The notes under the pieces were generated by a model that did not search any database, was not told the DNA's origin, and saw nothing but the letters and a program-made list of their open reading frames with translations. The translations under genes and the position numbers were made by a program. Positions 15,704 to 23,629 of a stretch of 64,000 nt of DNA are shown here, one piece after another; within the stretch, counting starts at the first letter, position 1, and each line of letters starts with the position of its first letter. Source of the stretch: Alloalcanivorax marinus (GTDB taxonomy: Bacteria; Pseudomonadota; Gammaproteobacteria; Pseudomonadales; Alcanivoracaceae); contig NZ_JADDOL010000009.1 in assembly GCF_016906305.1 (NCBI RefSeq), forward strand, positions 62,001-126,000. The letters are read 5' to 3'.

Positions 15704-17136
15704 CAGAAGAACCCCTGCAACCACCACCCCTTATCCCGCTCGTCCTGAAACACCCAACAACACAATCCGTCCGGGTGATGGGCCACGTGGTAGCGGCGGG
15801 CGGCCTGGTGGTGCCAGGGCTGGCTGAAACGTTCCTCCTGGGGAAACAGGGTCAGGGGCCGGTCCCGCCAGTGGGGCACGCTGTCGCGCACCGCCAGGGG
15901 GCGCGGCGGGTCGAGCAGCCACAGGGGCCGGTCCTCCGGCGGGGCCGCCGTGTCCGGCGGCGGCGCGGGGCGCGCGGCTTTCTCGAAGGGCGGCCGGCCC
16001 CGTTCGGTTTCCTCGGGCAAATGGCCCGGCGCGCGCTCCGGCCGGTACAGCCGCAGAGCCGGCTCGGCGGCCAGCTTCTCCAGCAGCCCGGACAGCGGCG
16101 CCCGCGCCCCCGGGTCCGGGAACAGATCCGCCAGGCCCGGGTTACGCGGGCGCGGCCGGCCGCCGTCCAGACCCAGGCCCAGCACCGGGGCGTCCAGCAC
16201 CTGATGTTCCAGGCGCCGGCGGGTCAGGTCCAGCCAGGTGGCGGCGTCGTGGCCGGCCTGGGCGCGCCGCACCACCAGGGTGTCCCGGTGGCCATTGTTC
16301 AGGTGCAGGTGCCAGCGAATCGCGGTCAGGCTCTCCTGATGGCGCTCCAGGTCGGCGCTCAGCCGCGTCAGCAGTTCGCTCATGGGGCCGTGAAGGTGGT
16401 CGAGGCGGTCCAGGGGATCGTCGAACTCCAGCCGTTCACGGAACGGCCGGGGCGGCGTCAGCGGCCGGCGCGGGTCCGGCTTCTCGCCCAGCAGCCGCTG
16501 CAGCCAGTCCAGGAAGCCGGCGCCGAAACGTTTGCCCAGGGCCGCCCGGGGTAGCGGATAAAGATCGCCCAGGGTACGGAAGCCCGGCGCCCGCAACCGC
16601 TCGCGCAGGCGCGCGTCCAGATCCAGGTCGTCCAGATCCAGCGCCGCCAGCCAGGCCTGGAACCGAGCCGGTTCCGGTACCGTTTCCAGGGGCGGCGGGT
16701 CGCTGAGGTGCCAGGCGGCCAGCGGCGTGGGCCCCAGGCCCAGGCGGGTGGTCAGCGGGCAATGCAGGCGGTAGCGGTCCACCCGCGCCATCAGCCCTTG
16801 AAAACCGCCGTGGAGTTTCAGGCAGCTGCCCACCTCCAGCAGCAGGCTGGCCGGCGGCGCCGCGCACACCTGGGGGGTAAGCGCCAGCAGGTGCTGGCCC
16901 TGGCGCCGCAGGGCCGCTTCCCGGGCGCCGTCGTCCGCCTCCAGCACTTCCAGGTCCTCGCACAGGGCGCGGGCGGTGGCCAGCCGCAGGCCGCCCTCGA
17001 CGCCAGCGGCGCGGGCCGCCCCGTTGGCCAGCTGCACCCGGTGCTGGTGCACCAGCACCCGGGGCCGCTCCACCGGGCCGTCCCCGGCCTCCAGGGCCAG
17101 CAGGGGAAAATGCAGGGCCAGCCACAGCGGGGTCAT
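15703..17136 (-). CDS. imuB: ImuB, inactive Y-family polymerase of the mutasome
   Basis: A 477-residue Y-family polymerase homologue. ImuB proteins are catalytically dead hubs that bind the beta clamp and recruit ImuA and DnaE2. Here the usual N-terminal catalytic DxD block is replaced by LALHFPLLALE, and the second acidic motif reads LLEVGSCLKL, lacking the Asp-Glu pair, consistent with loss of activity. Near the C-terminus RPLWLLDPPRPLAV is the region that in the family carries the clamp-binding motif. The start has AAGGAGAGAGA just upstream. The stop overlaps the dnaE2 ATG. Confidence 0.94.
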   Translation of the reverse strand: MTPLWLALHFPLLALEAGDGPVERPRVLVHQHRVQLANGAARAAGVEGGLRLATARALCEDLEVLEADDGAREAALRRQGQHLLALTPQVCAAPPASLLLEVGSCLKLHGGFQGLMARVDRYRLHCPLTTRLGLGPTPLAAWHLSDPPPLETVPEPARFQAWLAALDLDDLDLDARLRERLRAPGFRTLGDLYPLPRAALGKRFGAGFLDWLQRLLGEKPDPRRPLTPPRPFRERLEFDDPLDRLDHLHGPMSELLTRLSADLERHQESLTAIRWHLHLNNGHRDTLVVRRAQAGHDAATWLDLTRRRLEHQVLDAPVLGLGLDGGRPRPRNPGLADLFPDPGARAPLSGLLEKLAAEPALRLYRPERAPGHLPEETERGRPPFEKAARPAPPPDTAAPPEDRPLWLLDPPRPLAVRDSVPHWRDRPLTLFPQEERFSQPWHHQAARRYHVAHHPDGLCCWVFQDERDKGWWLQGFF

Positions 17137-17158
17137 GCGGTCTCTCTCCTTGGGGCGG

Positions 17159-17203
17159 CTCTCATGGGCACGACTTTCATGGACGCAGCTTTCATGGACG
17201 CAG
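17159..17203. repeat. 15-bp tandem repeat at the imuA stop codon
   Basis: Two perfect copies of CTTTCATGGACGCAG lie at 17174-17188 and 17189-17203, and a diverged third copy (CTCTCATGGGCACGA) at 17159-17173. Read on the minus strand each unit contains CCATGA, so the imuA stop (17192-17194) is repeated in the next unit. Confidence 0.85.
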
Positions 17204-17938
17204 TTCGGGCGGCGGTGGCGCCGGCAAGCGCGGTGGCGGTGCCACCAGGGCGGGACGCGGACGCCGGGTCAGGGCCGGCAGGGTGGCGGTGGCCGGCGGC
17301 GCCCGGCGCAGGTGCTCGGGCAGCACCGACAGCCGGCACTGGTCGCCGGGGCGCCCGCCGGGCTGCTTGTGCACGGTCACCGTCAGCTCGCCGGGGGCCG
17401 GGCAGTCCAGGGCCAGCCGCAGGGGCGCCGGGCTGGGCTGGCGCGCCGCCCGCCGTGGCCGGGCCAGCATCAGCAGGCAGCGGCCCTGCTGGGCGCCCAG
17501 ATGCAGCCGCCGCAGGGTGCCGGTGGGCAGGGCGCCGCCCGGGGCCCACAGCAGCAACAGGCTGAGCGCGTCGCTGGCGGCGGCCTCGTAGCAGGCGCGC
17601 AGCAGCCCGTCCCGCTCGCCGCGCAGCACCAGAAGCTGAGCCAGCGGCACCCCGGCCCGGGCCAGGGTGTCGGCGCTGGGCCGTTCCGGGGGGTTGGCGA
17701 TCAGCCGCGCGCCGGGCTCGTCACCGGCCAGCAACGGCAGCACCAGATGCAACAGGGGCGGGCAGGGCAGTGGACACAGCAATTCCACCAGGCCGTGCCG
17801 GGGCCAGCCGCCCAGGCTCAGCAGCCGGTCCAGGGCGGCGAAGCCGGTGGGCCGGCCGCCGTGGGCGGCGCCGTCGGGGTCGCGCCCCCACCAGGTGTCC
17901 CGGCGGGCGAGCAGTTGTTGCAGAGAGGCGGAGGACAT
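17192..17938 (-). CDS. imuA: ImuA, RecA-like mutasome accessory protein
   Basis: A 248-residue protein of the ImuA/SulA-RecA-like family that works with ImuB and DnaE2 in SOS mutagenesis. The N-terminus SLQQLLARRDTWWGRD followed by GRPTGFAALDRLLSLGGWPR is the hallmark of ImuA, resembling the RecA/Rad51 core start; LVELLCPLPCPPLLHLVLPLL corresponds to the degenerate Walker A region. The C-terminal 40 residues are proline-rich. ATG 17938 is chosen because it gives the family N-terminus and lies 12-35 bases from the LexA palindrome; an in-frame codon at 17998 would lie beyond the operator. Imperfect tandem repeats overlap its end. Confidence 0.9.
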   Translation of the reverse strand: MSSASLQQLLARRDTWWGRDPDGAAHGGRPTGFAALDRLLSLGGWPRHGLVELLCPLPCPPLLHLVLPLLAGDEPGARLIANPPERPSADTLARAGVPLAQLLVLRGERDGLLRACYEAAASDALSLLLLWAPGGALPTGTLRRLHLGAQQGRCLLMLARPRRAARQPSPAPLRLALDCPAPGELTVTVHKQPGGRPGDQCRLSVLPEHLRRAPPATATLPALTRRPRPALVAPPPRLPAPPPPELRP

Positions 17939-17949
17939 CAGGAAAGACA

Positions 17950-17981
17950 CTCGGATACTGTACATAAGGACAGTATCCGAG
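17950..17981. promoter_or_regulatory. LexA (SOS) operator of imuA-imuB-dnaE2
   Basis: CTGT-N8-ACAG (17958-17973) matches the gammaproteobacterial LexA consensus exactly. It is embedded in a longer perfect palindrome with 12-base arms (CTCGGATACTGT and ACAGTATCCGAG). It ends 12 bases upstream of the imuA ATG, so LexA would block transcription of the whole mutasome operon until DNA damage. Confidence 0.92.
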
Positions 17982-18116
17982 ATGGCTTCCGCCTGCAAGG
18001 TGAAGGCTTGTGGCCATGTCCCCCACGGTCAATCCGTCCTGTGCGGGTAAACATATTGTATTCCCCGGGACGGTTGAGTAGCTTCAAAGGCTTGTTTCCG
18101 AGCGCCGAGAGACCCC

Positions 18117-18767
18117 ATGACACCACAACACCGCGCCCGCCGTGTCGCCGCCGTTTGGCAGCGTGGCCTGAGCCGGCGCCGCTTTCTGGCCTGGACCCTG
18201 GCGGGGACCGCCGGGGTGGCGGCGGTGGCCGCCGGTGGCTTCGCTTTGCTGCGCCGTTCGCCGCTGGACGAGCAGGCCAAACCCGCCTGGGCCGAGGGGC
18301 TGAGCCGCCAGGAATACCATCTGTTCGACCGGGCCCGGGTGGCGCTGCTGCCCACCGAGGGCACCGACCTGCCGGGCACCGACCAGGTGCCGGTGGTGGC
18401 CAATGTGCGGACCACCCTGGGCTATATGGCGCCGCCGTTGCGCGACCAGCTGGCCACCGGGCTGAGCCTGTTCGACAACGCGGCGGTGGTGTTTCACGGT
18501 CGTCGTTTCGTGGACCTGGACCCGGCCACCGCCCGCGACTATTTCGACGCCTGGAGCCGGGGCAACGCGATCCAGCGCACCCTGGCCACGGTGATCAAGC
18601 AACTGGTGTACAGCGCCTACTGGAGCGACCCGGCCACCTGGCCGCCCATCGAGTTCGACGGGCCGGTGTCCGAGCGGTGGGGGCTGGCCTATCTGGGTAA
18701 CGCGCCCCTTCCTGATGAAGGGCCGAATGAAGAGCCCGGCAAAGAGCGCACGGAGGAAAGCACATGA
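18117..18767 (+). CDS. TAT-exported small subunit, gluconate 2-dehydrogenase subunit 3-like
   Basis: A 216-residue protein with a twin-arginine signal (LSRRRFLAWTLAGTAGV, residues about 18-34). The mature part resembles the gluconate 2-dehydrogenase subunit 3 family: LSRQEYHLFDRARVALLP, a helical middle and DYFDAWSRGNAIQR. These small subunits accompany GMC flavoproteins and let them be exported. The stop overlaps the ATG of the following GMC oxidoreductase (ATGA), strongly supporting a two-subunit enzyme. The C-terminal 20 residues are rich in Glu/Pro. No cytochrome subunit is encoded next to it. Confidence 0.75.
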   Translation: MTPQHRARRVAAVWQRGLSRRRFLAWTLAGTAGVAAVAAGGFALLRRSPLDEQAKPAWAEGLSRQEYHLFDRARVALLPTEGTDLPGTDQVPVVANVRTTLGYMAPPLRDQLATGLSLFDNAAVVFHGRRFVDLDPATARDYFDAWSRGNAIQRTLATVIKQLVYSAYWSDPATWPPIEFDGPVSERWGLAYLGNAPLPDEGPNEEPGKERTEEST

Positions 18768-20323
18768 CGGCAACGCAAAACGGCCAGCCGCTTCGAGCGT
18801 CCGGCCTGGCGGTAACCCGCGCCGAGGATGTGCGCGAGTCGCGGCTGACCCTGGACGCGGACGTGGTGATCGTCGGCTCCGGTGCCGGCGGCGCGGTGAC
18901 CGGCTACGAGCTGGCCCGGCGCGGCAAGAAGGTGGTGATTCTGGAGGCCGGCCCCTACATCCCCTCCAAGGACTTCACCGAACGTTTCACCCACAGCCTG
19001 GAAACCCTCTATCAGGACCACGGTGGCCAGACCAACAAGAGCGGCGATCTGCTGGTGCTGCAGGGCGCCTGCGTGGGCGGCTCCACGGTGGTCAACGGGT
19101 GCGTGTGCTTCCGCACCCCGGACTTCATTCTGGAGGACTGGCGGCGGGATTTCGGGCTTGCCGAGCTGACCCCGGAGGCGATGATCCCGTACTTCGAGCG
19201 GGTGGAGCGCAACCTGGCGATCCACGAAAACGGCGAACACGAAATCGCCCGGCACGGCCGGCTGATCCGCGCCGGCGCCCACAAACTGGGCTGGTCGGTG
19301 AAGCCGTTCAAACGCAATATCCGCGACTGCGCGCTCACCGGCCACTGCCTGTCCGGCTGCAAGACCGAGCGCAAGCAGTCCATGCTAGTCAGCTATCTGC
19401 CCTGGGCCAGCGCCCACGGCGCGCGCATTTTCGCCGACACCCGGGTCACCGAGGTGCTGGCGGAGAACGGCCGGGCCCGGGGCGTGCGCGCCCAGGTCAC
19501 CGGCCACGACGGCGCCAAGGTGGCGGACCTGACGGTCAACGCGGAGCGGGTAATCCTGGCCGCCGGCGCGGTGCAGACGCCGCTGCTGCTGCTGAAAAGC
19601 GGCCTGGCCAACAGTTCCGGCCAGGTGGGGCGCAACTTCGCCTGCCACCCGTCCTTGTACGTGTCCGCCCGCTACCCGGAACCGGTGCACCCCTGGCGCG
19701 GCGCCATGCTGGGGGTCTACGTGGACGAATTCCTGCACCCGGACAAGGGCGGCTTCGTGCTGGAGGACGGCGGCGCCGGCCCGGTGGAACTGAGCATGAC
19801 CGCCGAGCCCGGCAGTGGCGAACCGTTCATGACGTTCATGCGCGACAGCAAGTACCTGGCCGGGCTGGTGACTCTGATCCACGATCACAACGTGGGCACC
19901 ATCCGCTGGGAAGACGGCCAGAAGGTGATCGACTACCAGCTCGACAACGCCGACTTCCCGTCCATGAAACGGGCCCTCAAGGCCGCCGCCCGGCTGCACC
20001 TGGCGTCCGGCGCCGAGGAAGTCTATGTGCCGTCCAGCGACCGCCGCGTGATCCGCTCCGAGGCGGACATCGACCGCGCCGTGGACGGCCTGGAAAACGC
20101 CCCCCAGCATCTGCGCATGGTCAGCTACCACCCCCAGGGCAGCACCCGCATGGGCGCCGACCCGGCCACCAGCGTGGTCAATGTGGACGGCGAATGCCAT
20201 GACGTGAAAGGGCTCTATATCGCCGATGCCGGCCTGCTGCCCACCTCGATCATCGTCAACCCGCAGGTCACGGTGTATGCGCTGGCCACGCGGATCGCGG
20301 AGAGGATGGTCGGTAAGGGTTGA
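18764..20323 (+). CDS. GMC-family FAD oxidoreductase
   Basis: A 519-residue glucose-methanol-choline oxidoreductase. The FAD fold is at residues 29-55 (VVIVGSGAGGAVTGYELARR, then VVILEAGP), and the GMC block GGSTVVNGCVCFRTPD follows near residue 104. The C-terminus has YHPQGSTRMGADPATSVV, with the His usual for the catalytic pair, and DAGLLPTSIIVNPQVT. A cysteine cluster DCALTGHCLSGCKTERKQS lies near residues 187-205, at the place where the second GMC protein in this window (59030) has a CxxCxxCxxxC motif. It has no signal of its own; export may occur by hitch-hiking on the TAT subunit encoded upstream. Substrate unknown, probably an alcohol. Confidence 0.85.
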   Translation: MTATQNGQPLRASGLAVTRAEDVRESRLTLDADVVIVGSGAGGAVTGYELARRGKKVVILEAGPYIPSKDFTERFTHSLETLYQDHGGQTNKSGDLLVLQGACVGGSTVVNGCVCFRTPDFILEDWRRDFGLAELTPEAMIPYFERVERNLAIHENGEHEIARHGRLIRAGAHKLGWSVKPFKRNIRDCALTGHCLSGCKTERKQSMLVSYLPWASAHGARIFADTRVTEVLAENGRARGVRAQVTGHDGAKVADLTVNAERVILAAGAVQTPLLLLKSGLANSSGQVGRNFACHPSLYVSARYPEPVHPWRGAMLGVYVDEFLHPDKGGFVLEDGGAGPVELSMTAEPGSGEPFMTFMRDSKYLAGLVTLIHDHNVGTIRWEDGQKVIDYQLDNADFPSMKRALKAAARLHLASGAEEVYVPSSDRRVIRSEADIDRAVDGLENAPQHLRMVSYHPQGSTRMGADPATSVVNVDGECHDVKGLYIADAGLLPTSIIVNPQVTVYALATRIAERMVGKG

Positions 20324-20360
20324 TCGCGACGGAAGCGGAATGCCGCCCAGTCGCTCCTAC
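20323..20360. repeat. REP-like element, single copy
   Basis: It begins at the GMC stop codon with ATCGCGAC and ends CGCTCCTAC, matching the outer ends of the 11213-11271 elements, with a small internal hairpin GCGG-AATG-CCGC (20335-20346). It lies between convergent genes. Confidence 0.55.
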
Positions 20361-20374
20361 GAAAGAGGGCGAGG

Positions 20375-20881
20375 TTACTGCCCGCGCGTGATGACGACCC
20401 GATACACCTCCCCGGGCACCCGGTAGCGCAGAATGTCGCTCTCCCGGGCCAGGCAGGTGCCGTGTTGGGGGTTGAGGCGGCACCAGCGCACCTGCTGGTC
20501 CACGCTGGGGGGCACGCTGAAGCGGGTCAGGTAGTTGTCGCCGGCGCGCAGGGCAATGAACAGCTGGTTGGCCTGCCAGCCGCAGCGGGGGTCGTTGAAC
20601 AGGTCCAGGGCCACCCGGAACACCAGGCTCTGGCCCCGCCGCTCCGGCGTCACCAGGGTGCCGGCCTGGGTCACCGGGCATTCCGGCTTGCCGGCCCGGT
20701 AGACCACCTCCACGCGCACCTGCTCCGGCGGCAGCGGCGGGTCGATGCGCAGTTGATAGGCGCGCAGATCCCGGGGGGCCGGGTTGGGGCTGGGCTGATA
20801 ATCGCCGGCCGGCGCGGTCACGCAGCCGCCCAGGGCGAGGGCGGCGGGCAGAACACCGGCGAGCAGGGCGCGGGGTCCCAT
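20375..20881 (-). CDS. Predicted lipoprotein, unknown function
   Basis: A 168-residue protein with a lipoprotein signal peptide: MGPRALLAGVLPAALALGGC, lipobox LGGC with Cys at residue 20. The mature part contains an Ig-like or beta-sandwich-like stretch (LRAYQLRIDPPLPPEQVRVEV), several cysteines (ECPV, DPRCGW, WCRLNPQHGTCLA) and ends in VYRVVITRGQ. Four mature cysteines may form disulfides in the periplasm. ATG 20881 is chosen because GGAG lies upstream and it creates the signal sequence; a longer frame is possible but unlikely. It is 19 bases downstream of the AsmA-like gene, so co-transcription is likely. Confidence 0.65.
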   Translation of the reverse strand: MGPRALLAGVLPAALALGGCVTAPAGDYQPSPNPAPRDLRAYQLRIDPPLPPEQVRVEVVYRAGKPECPVTQAGTLVTPERRGQSLVFRVALDLFNDPRCGWQANQLFIALRAGDNYLTRFSVPPSVDQQVRWCRLNPQHGTCLARESDILRYRVPGEVYRVVITRGQ

Positions 20882-20900
20882 GGGCGTCTCCTGTGGGCTG

Positions 20901-21971
20901 TCAGTCGTCGTTGTCGCCGTTCTCGAAACGCGCCGAGAAGGCTTCCACGAAGGCATTGCGCAGGATACCGAAAAGCGCCGCCCAGGTACCGGTTTCGCTT
21001 TGCTCCACCTGGCCGCTGATCGGCACCCGGGTGGCGAACTGGTCCTGGCGCTGGTTCTTGAACAGGGTCTGCACGGCGCCGGCCAGGGCTTCCCACAGGC
21101 CGCCCAGCACCGAGCCGTCCGGTCCGCTCACGTCCTGGCGCCAGTCGAACACGTCCAAATTCTTGAGCAGCGGTTTCAGGTAGCCGTCCAGCTGGCCGTC
21201 CCGGGCGCTCAGTTCCACCACCAGATCACCCTGGCCGGACTGCACGTCCAGATTGGCGTAGGCGCGGCTGAAGTCGTTCAGTCGGGTCAGGTCCACGTCG
21301 GTGACGCGCAATTGAAAGTCGAAGTCGCGCAGGTCGCTGAACGGGTCGAAGGCGGCGGAGGTTTCCAGGGGCGCCTCGCCGAGCACCCGGGCGCGCGCCT
21401 CCAGCGTGGCCACCCGGGTGCCCTGGCTGTCGCGGGTGTTGGTCAGGTTGGTGACCCGGGCATTGACATCGGTGGCCTCGATGGCCACCGGTGGGTCCGA
21501 ATGATCATTACGGAACACCAGACGCCCGTCCTCCACGCGCACTTCGTTGAGGGTGATCGGCACCAACTGCTGCAGCCGCGCCCGCCAGTCGGTGCCGGCG
21601 CCGGTCTGATCGGCGCCCTCGTCGCCGCCGTCCACGAAGGTCACGGTGGGCCGCTCGAACAGTACCCGCGCCACCAGGGCGTGGTCTTCCCACAGGGCCC
21701 GCCAGCTCACCGCCAGATCGATGGCCGGGGCGTCCAGCAGCGGTTGCGGCACGGCGCCGTCCACCCGCGCGATGGTAAAGCCCTCCAGCCGGTAGGCGCC
21801 GCGCCACCAGGCCAGGTCCACGTCCTCGATATGGCCCCGGTAATCGCCCATGTCGGCCATCTGCTTGTTGAGGTAATCGCGCACCAGCCAGGGCAGCGCC
21901 AGGTGCAGCACCAGCAGCAGGGCGACCAGGGAGAGCAGAACGGTGAGAGCGATACGGCGACGTCGTGTCAT
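20901..21971 (-). CDS. AsmA/DUF748-like single-span envelope protein
   Basis: A 356-residue protein with one N-terminal membrane anchor (RIALTVLLSLVALLLVLHLALP) followed by a long periplasmic beta-rich domain. The sequence GHIEDVDLAWWRGAYRLEGF and repeated (L/V)x-V-x-V strands resemble AsmA/DUF748 proteins, relatives of the lipid-transport AsmA-like clan. Function inferred only at the level of the outer envelope. ATG 21971 starts MTRRRRIALT with a typical positive-inside N-terminus; an in-frame extension to 22049 would run into a REP-like relic and is rejected. It is divergent from the thioesterase gene. Confidence 0.7.
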   Translation of the reverse strand: MTRRRRIALTVLLSLVALLLVLHLALPWLVRDYLNKQMADMGDYRGHIEDVDLAWWRGAYRLEGFTIARVDGAVPQPLLDAPAIDLAVSWRALWEDHALVARVLFERPTVTFVDGGDEGADQTGAGTDWRARLQQLVPITLNEVRVEDGRLVFRNDHSDPPVAIEATDVNARVTNLTNTRDSQGTRVATLEARARVLGEAPLETSAAFDPFSDLRDFDFQLRVTDVDLTRLNDFSRAYANLDVQSGQGDLVVELSARDGQLDGYLKPLLKNLDVFDWRQDVSGPDGSVLGGLWEALAGAVQTLFKNQRQDQFATRVPISGQVEQSETGTWAALFGILRNAFVEAFSARFENGDNDD

Positions 21972-22001
21972 GGGCAATGCCTGTCCTTGTGCTATGCGAA
22001 C

Positions 22002-22023
22002 GAGGAGCGGCGTTGGCCGCGAT
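22002..22023. repeat. Possible REP-like relic
   Basis: GAGGAGCGGCG followed by GGCCGCGAT resembles a shortened arm of the 11247-11271 element. It lies in the short divergent gap between the AsmA-like and thioesterase genes. Similarity may be chance in GC-rich DNA. Confidence 0.35.
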
Positions 22024-22069
22024 CCCGGGTTATCATCGCGCACCCGCACGATTTTCGCGAGGACTGTGC

Positions 22070-22510
22070 ATGAGTGAAAGCAAAGCGCGCCCGCTGCGCG
22101 ACGAATTCGGCTATCTGTGCCCGGTGGACAGCCGCTGGGCGGACAACGACATCTACGGCCACATCAACAACGTGGTGTATTACAGCTATTTCGACTCCAC
22201 CATCAACCGTTACCTGATCGATCACGGTGGACTGGACATCCACGATGGCGAAGTGATCGCCTATGTGGTCAGCTCCGGGTGCGACTATTTTGAGGCCGCC
22301 GCCTATCCGGACGCGCTCTGCGTGGGCCTGCGCGTGGACAAGCTGGGCAACAGTTCAGTGCGCTATGGTCTGGCGTTGTTTGGGGAGGAGGGCGCCGCCA
22401 AGGCGCTGGGGTTCGTGGTGCACGTGTTCGTGGACCGCGCCAGTGGCCGGCCGGTGCCGATTCCGGAAACGTTGCGCGCGGCGCTGGCGGCGTTGAGCAA
22501 GGCGGATTAG
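22070..22510 (+). CDS. Acyl-CoA thioesterase, 4HBT hot-dog family
   Basis: A 146-residue hot-dog-fold thioesterase. RWADNDIYGHINNVVYYSYFD (core WADNDIYGHINNVVYY, residues about 23-38) is the catalytic block of the 4-hydroxybenzoyl-CoA/YbgC-type family, with Asp in the active site. FVVHVFVDRASGRPVPIPE near the end is also typical. It would hydrolyse an acyl-CoA; the acyl group is unknown. GAGGA seven bases upstream supports ATG 22070. Its stop overlaps the stop of the convergent AraC-type gene by four bases. Confidence 0.85.
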   Translation: MSESKARPLRDEFGYLCPVDSRWADNDIYGHINNVVYYSYFDSTINRYLIDHGGLDIHDGEVIAYVVSSGCDYFEAAAYPDALCVGLRVDKLGNSSVRYGLALFGEEGAAKALGFVVHVFVDRASGRPVPIPETLRAALAALSKAD

Positions 22511-23451
22511 CGCGACTGCCGCCATTCGCTGGGGCTGACGCCGAAGGCCGCCTTGAAGGCGCGGCTGAAGGTGGCGCTGTCGGTGAAGCCGTAGTCCAGA
22601 GCGATGTCCAGAATGCCGCGGTGGGCGTTGTCCGGCGCCGCCAGGGCCTCGCGGATGGCGTCCAGCCGCACCTGGCGGATAAAGCGGCCCGGGGTGAGCT
22701 GGTGCTCTTCGAACAACCGGTACAGGGCGCGCCGGGACACGTGCAGGGCACCGGCCAGTTCGTCCGGGCTGAGCTCCGGATCGTCGATGTGCGCCAGCAC
22801 ATGGCGGTGGGCCACGTCCAGGCTGATGGCGCCGCCGGCCCGTTCCGGGGCGGAGGCGCCGTGCAGCAGCGCGGACAACATCATCTGCACCGCCTGGAAC
22901 ACCGGGCTGGCGCTGCCGCCGGGGCCGTCCGGCTGATCCATCAGCGCCATCACCGCGGCCAGGGCGGCGCGGGCGGTGGTGCGGTCGTTGAGCGTATGGG
23001 CGCAGACCCGCTGGCTGAGCCGTTCCCAGCCGGGAATCGCCTCGTAGGGCAGCATCAGCACGGCCAGCTGGGCGTGGTCCTGCATGGCCAGCTGGTAGGG
23101 GCGGGCGGTGTCGCAGATGGTGACGTCGCCGGTATTGAGCAGGGTTTCCCGGCCATCCTGTTCCACGGCGGTGCGACCGTTCTGCTGCCACATGACCTTG
23201 AGCAGGCCTTCCTCGGCGCGGCGCGCGCCCAGGCCGGTGCGGCGCACCCGGCAGGAGTCGGAGCGGATCACCGCCACCGCCCGGTGGTCGAAGTTGCACA
23301 GCTGCACGTCGGCGCGGAAGTCCTGCTGCTTGTTGGCGCTCATCTCCAGCCAGGGGAAATTGCAGTTGACGAAGTTCTGCCAGGGGCGAAAGCCTTCGAT
23401 CACCTGATGGCCGGGCGAGGGAACCGGGTTGTGACTGCGTATTGCCTGCAC
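22507..23451 (-). CDS. AraC-family regulator, FeaR-like, of the amine-utilisation cluster
   Basis: A 314-residue transcription regulator. The N-terminal 200 residues form an AraC-binding-like sensing domain (NFPWLEMSANKQQDFRADVQ, then LCNFDHRAVAVIRSD) as in FeaR, which activates phenylacetaldehyde dehydrogenase and amine oxidase genes in enterics. The C-terminus has two HTH motifs, SPDELAGALHVSRRALYRLF and DIALDYGFTDSATFSRAFK, ending GVSPSEWRQ. It starts with GTG (23451), with GGAGAG four bases upstream. It is divergent from an aldehyde dehydrogenase and close to the amine dehydrogenase genes, so it is the obvious candidate regulator; the inducer would be an amine or its aldehyde. The gap upstream holds repeats and two palindromes. 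Confidence 0.85.
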   Translation of the reverse strand: MQAIRSHNPVPSPGHQVIEGFRPWQNFVNCNFPWLEMSANKQQDFRADVQLCNFDHRAVAVIRSDSCRVRRTGLGARRAEEGLLKVMWQQNGRTAVEQDGRETLLNTGDVTICDTARPYQLAMQDHAQLAVLMLPYEAIPGWERLSQRVCAHTLNDRTTARAALAAVMALMDQPDGPGGSASPVFQAVQMMLSALLHGASAPERAGGAISLDVAHRHVLAHIDDPELSPDELAGALHVSRRALYRLFEEHQLTPGRFIRQVRLDAIREALAAPDNAHRGILDIALDYGFTDSATFSRAFKAAFGVSPSEWRQSR

Positions 23452-23459
23452 GGTGCTCT

Positions 23460-23506
23460 CCGTTAGGCTGTGGGCCGTTAGGCGACGGGGCCGTCAGGCG
23501 ATGGGG
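23460..23506. repeat. Tandem 15-16 bp repeats in the regulator leader
   Basis: Three units beginning CCGTTAGGC or CCGTCAGGC and ending in a G run lie at 23460-23474, 23475-23490 and 23491-23506, just upstream of the GTG start of the AraC-type gene. They fall in its mRNA leader or promoter. Confidence 0.75.
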
Positions 23507-23514
23507 TCGTTCGT

Positions 23515-23541
23515 GTGACATGCACGGTGCGTGCCTGTCAC
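23515..23541. promoter_or_regulatory. Inverted repeat, candidate operator
   Basis: Eleven-base arms GTGACATGCAC and GTGCCTGTCAC (one mismatch) are separated by GGTGC. It lies in the divergent gap between the AraC-type regulator and the aldehyde dehydrogenase. A protein-binding site is likely; the protein is unknown. Confidence 0.5.
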
Positions 23542-23561
23542 GAAGCGGCCCGGGCCGGCCC

Positions 23562-23590
23562 GTTATTATTCGACTGAGGTCGAATATAAC
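23562..23590. promoter_or_regulatory. AT-rich palindrome, candidate operator or promoter core
   Basis: GTTATTATTCGAC and GTCGAATATAAC are inverted copies apart from one inserted base, with spacer TGAG. This is the only AT-rich island in the 279-base divergent gap, so it may overlap the -10 regions as well as bind a regulator. Confidence 0.5.
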
Positions 23591-23629
23591 AGATTGAAGG
23601 CACCGGACAACAAAGGCGCCGGCTCGCCC

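Noticed and set aside
12974-15748. Very long plus-strand open frame (924 codons) opposite dnaE2
   Set aside because: It is a GC-rich antisense shadow: its product is dominated by Val/Ala/Gly/His/Gln with no motif, while the minus strand encodes a full DnaE2.
23515-23541. CRP/Vfr site because of TGTGACA...TGTCACG
   Set aside because: The half-site spacing is far longer than TGTGA-N6-TCACA.
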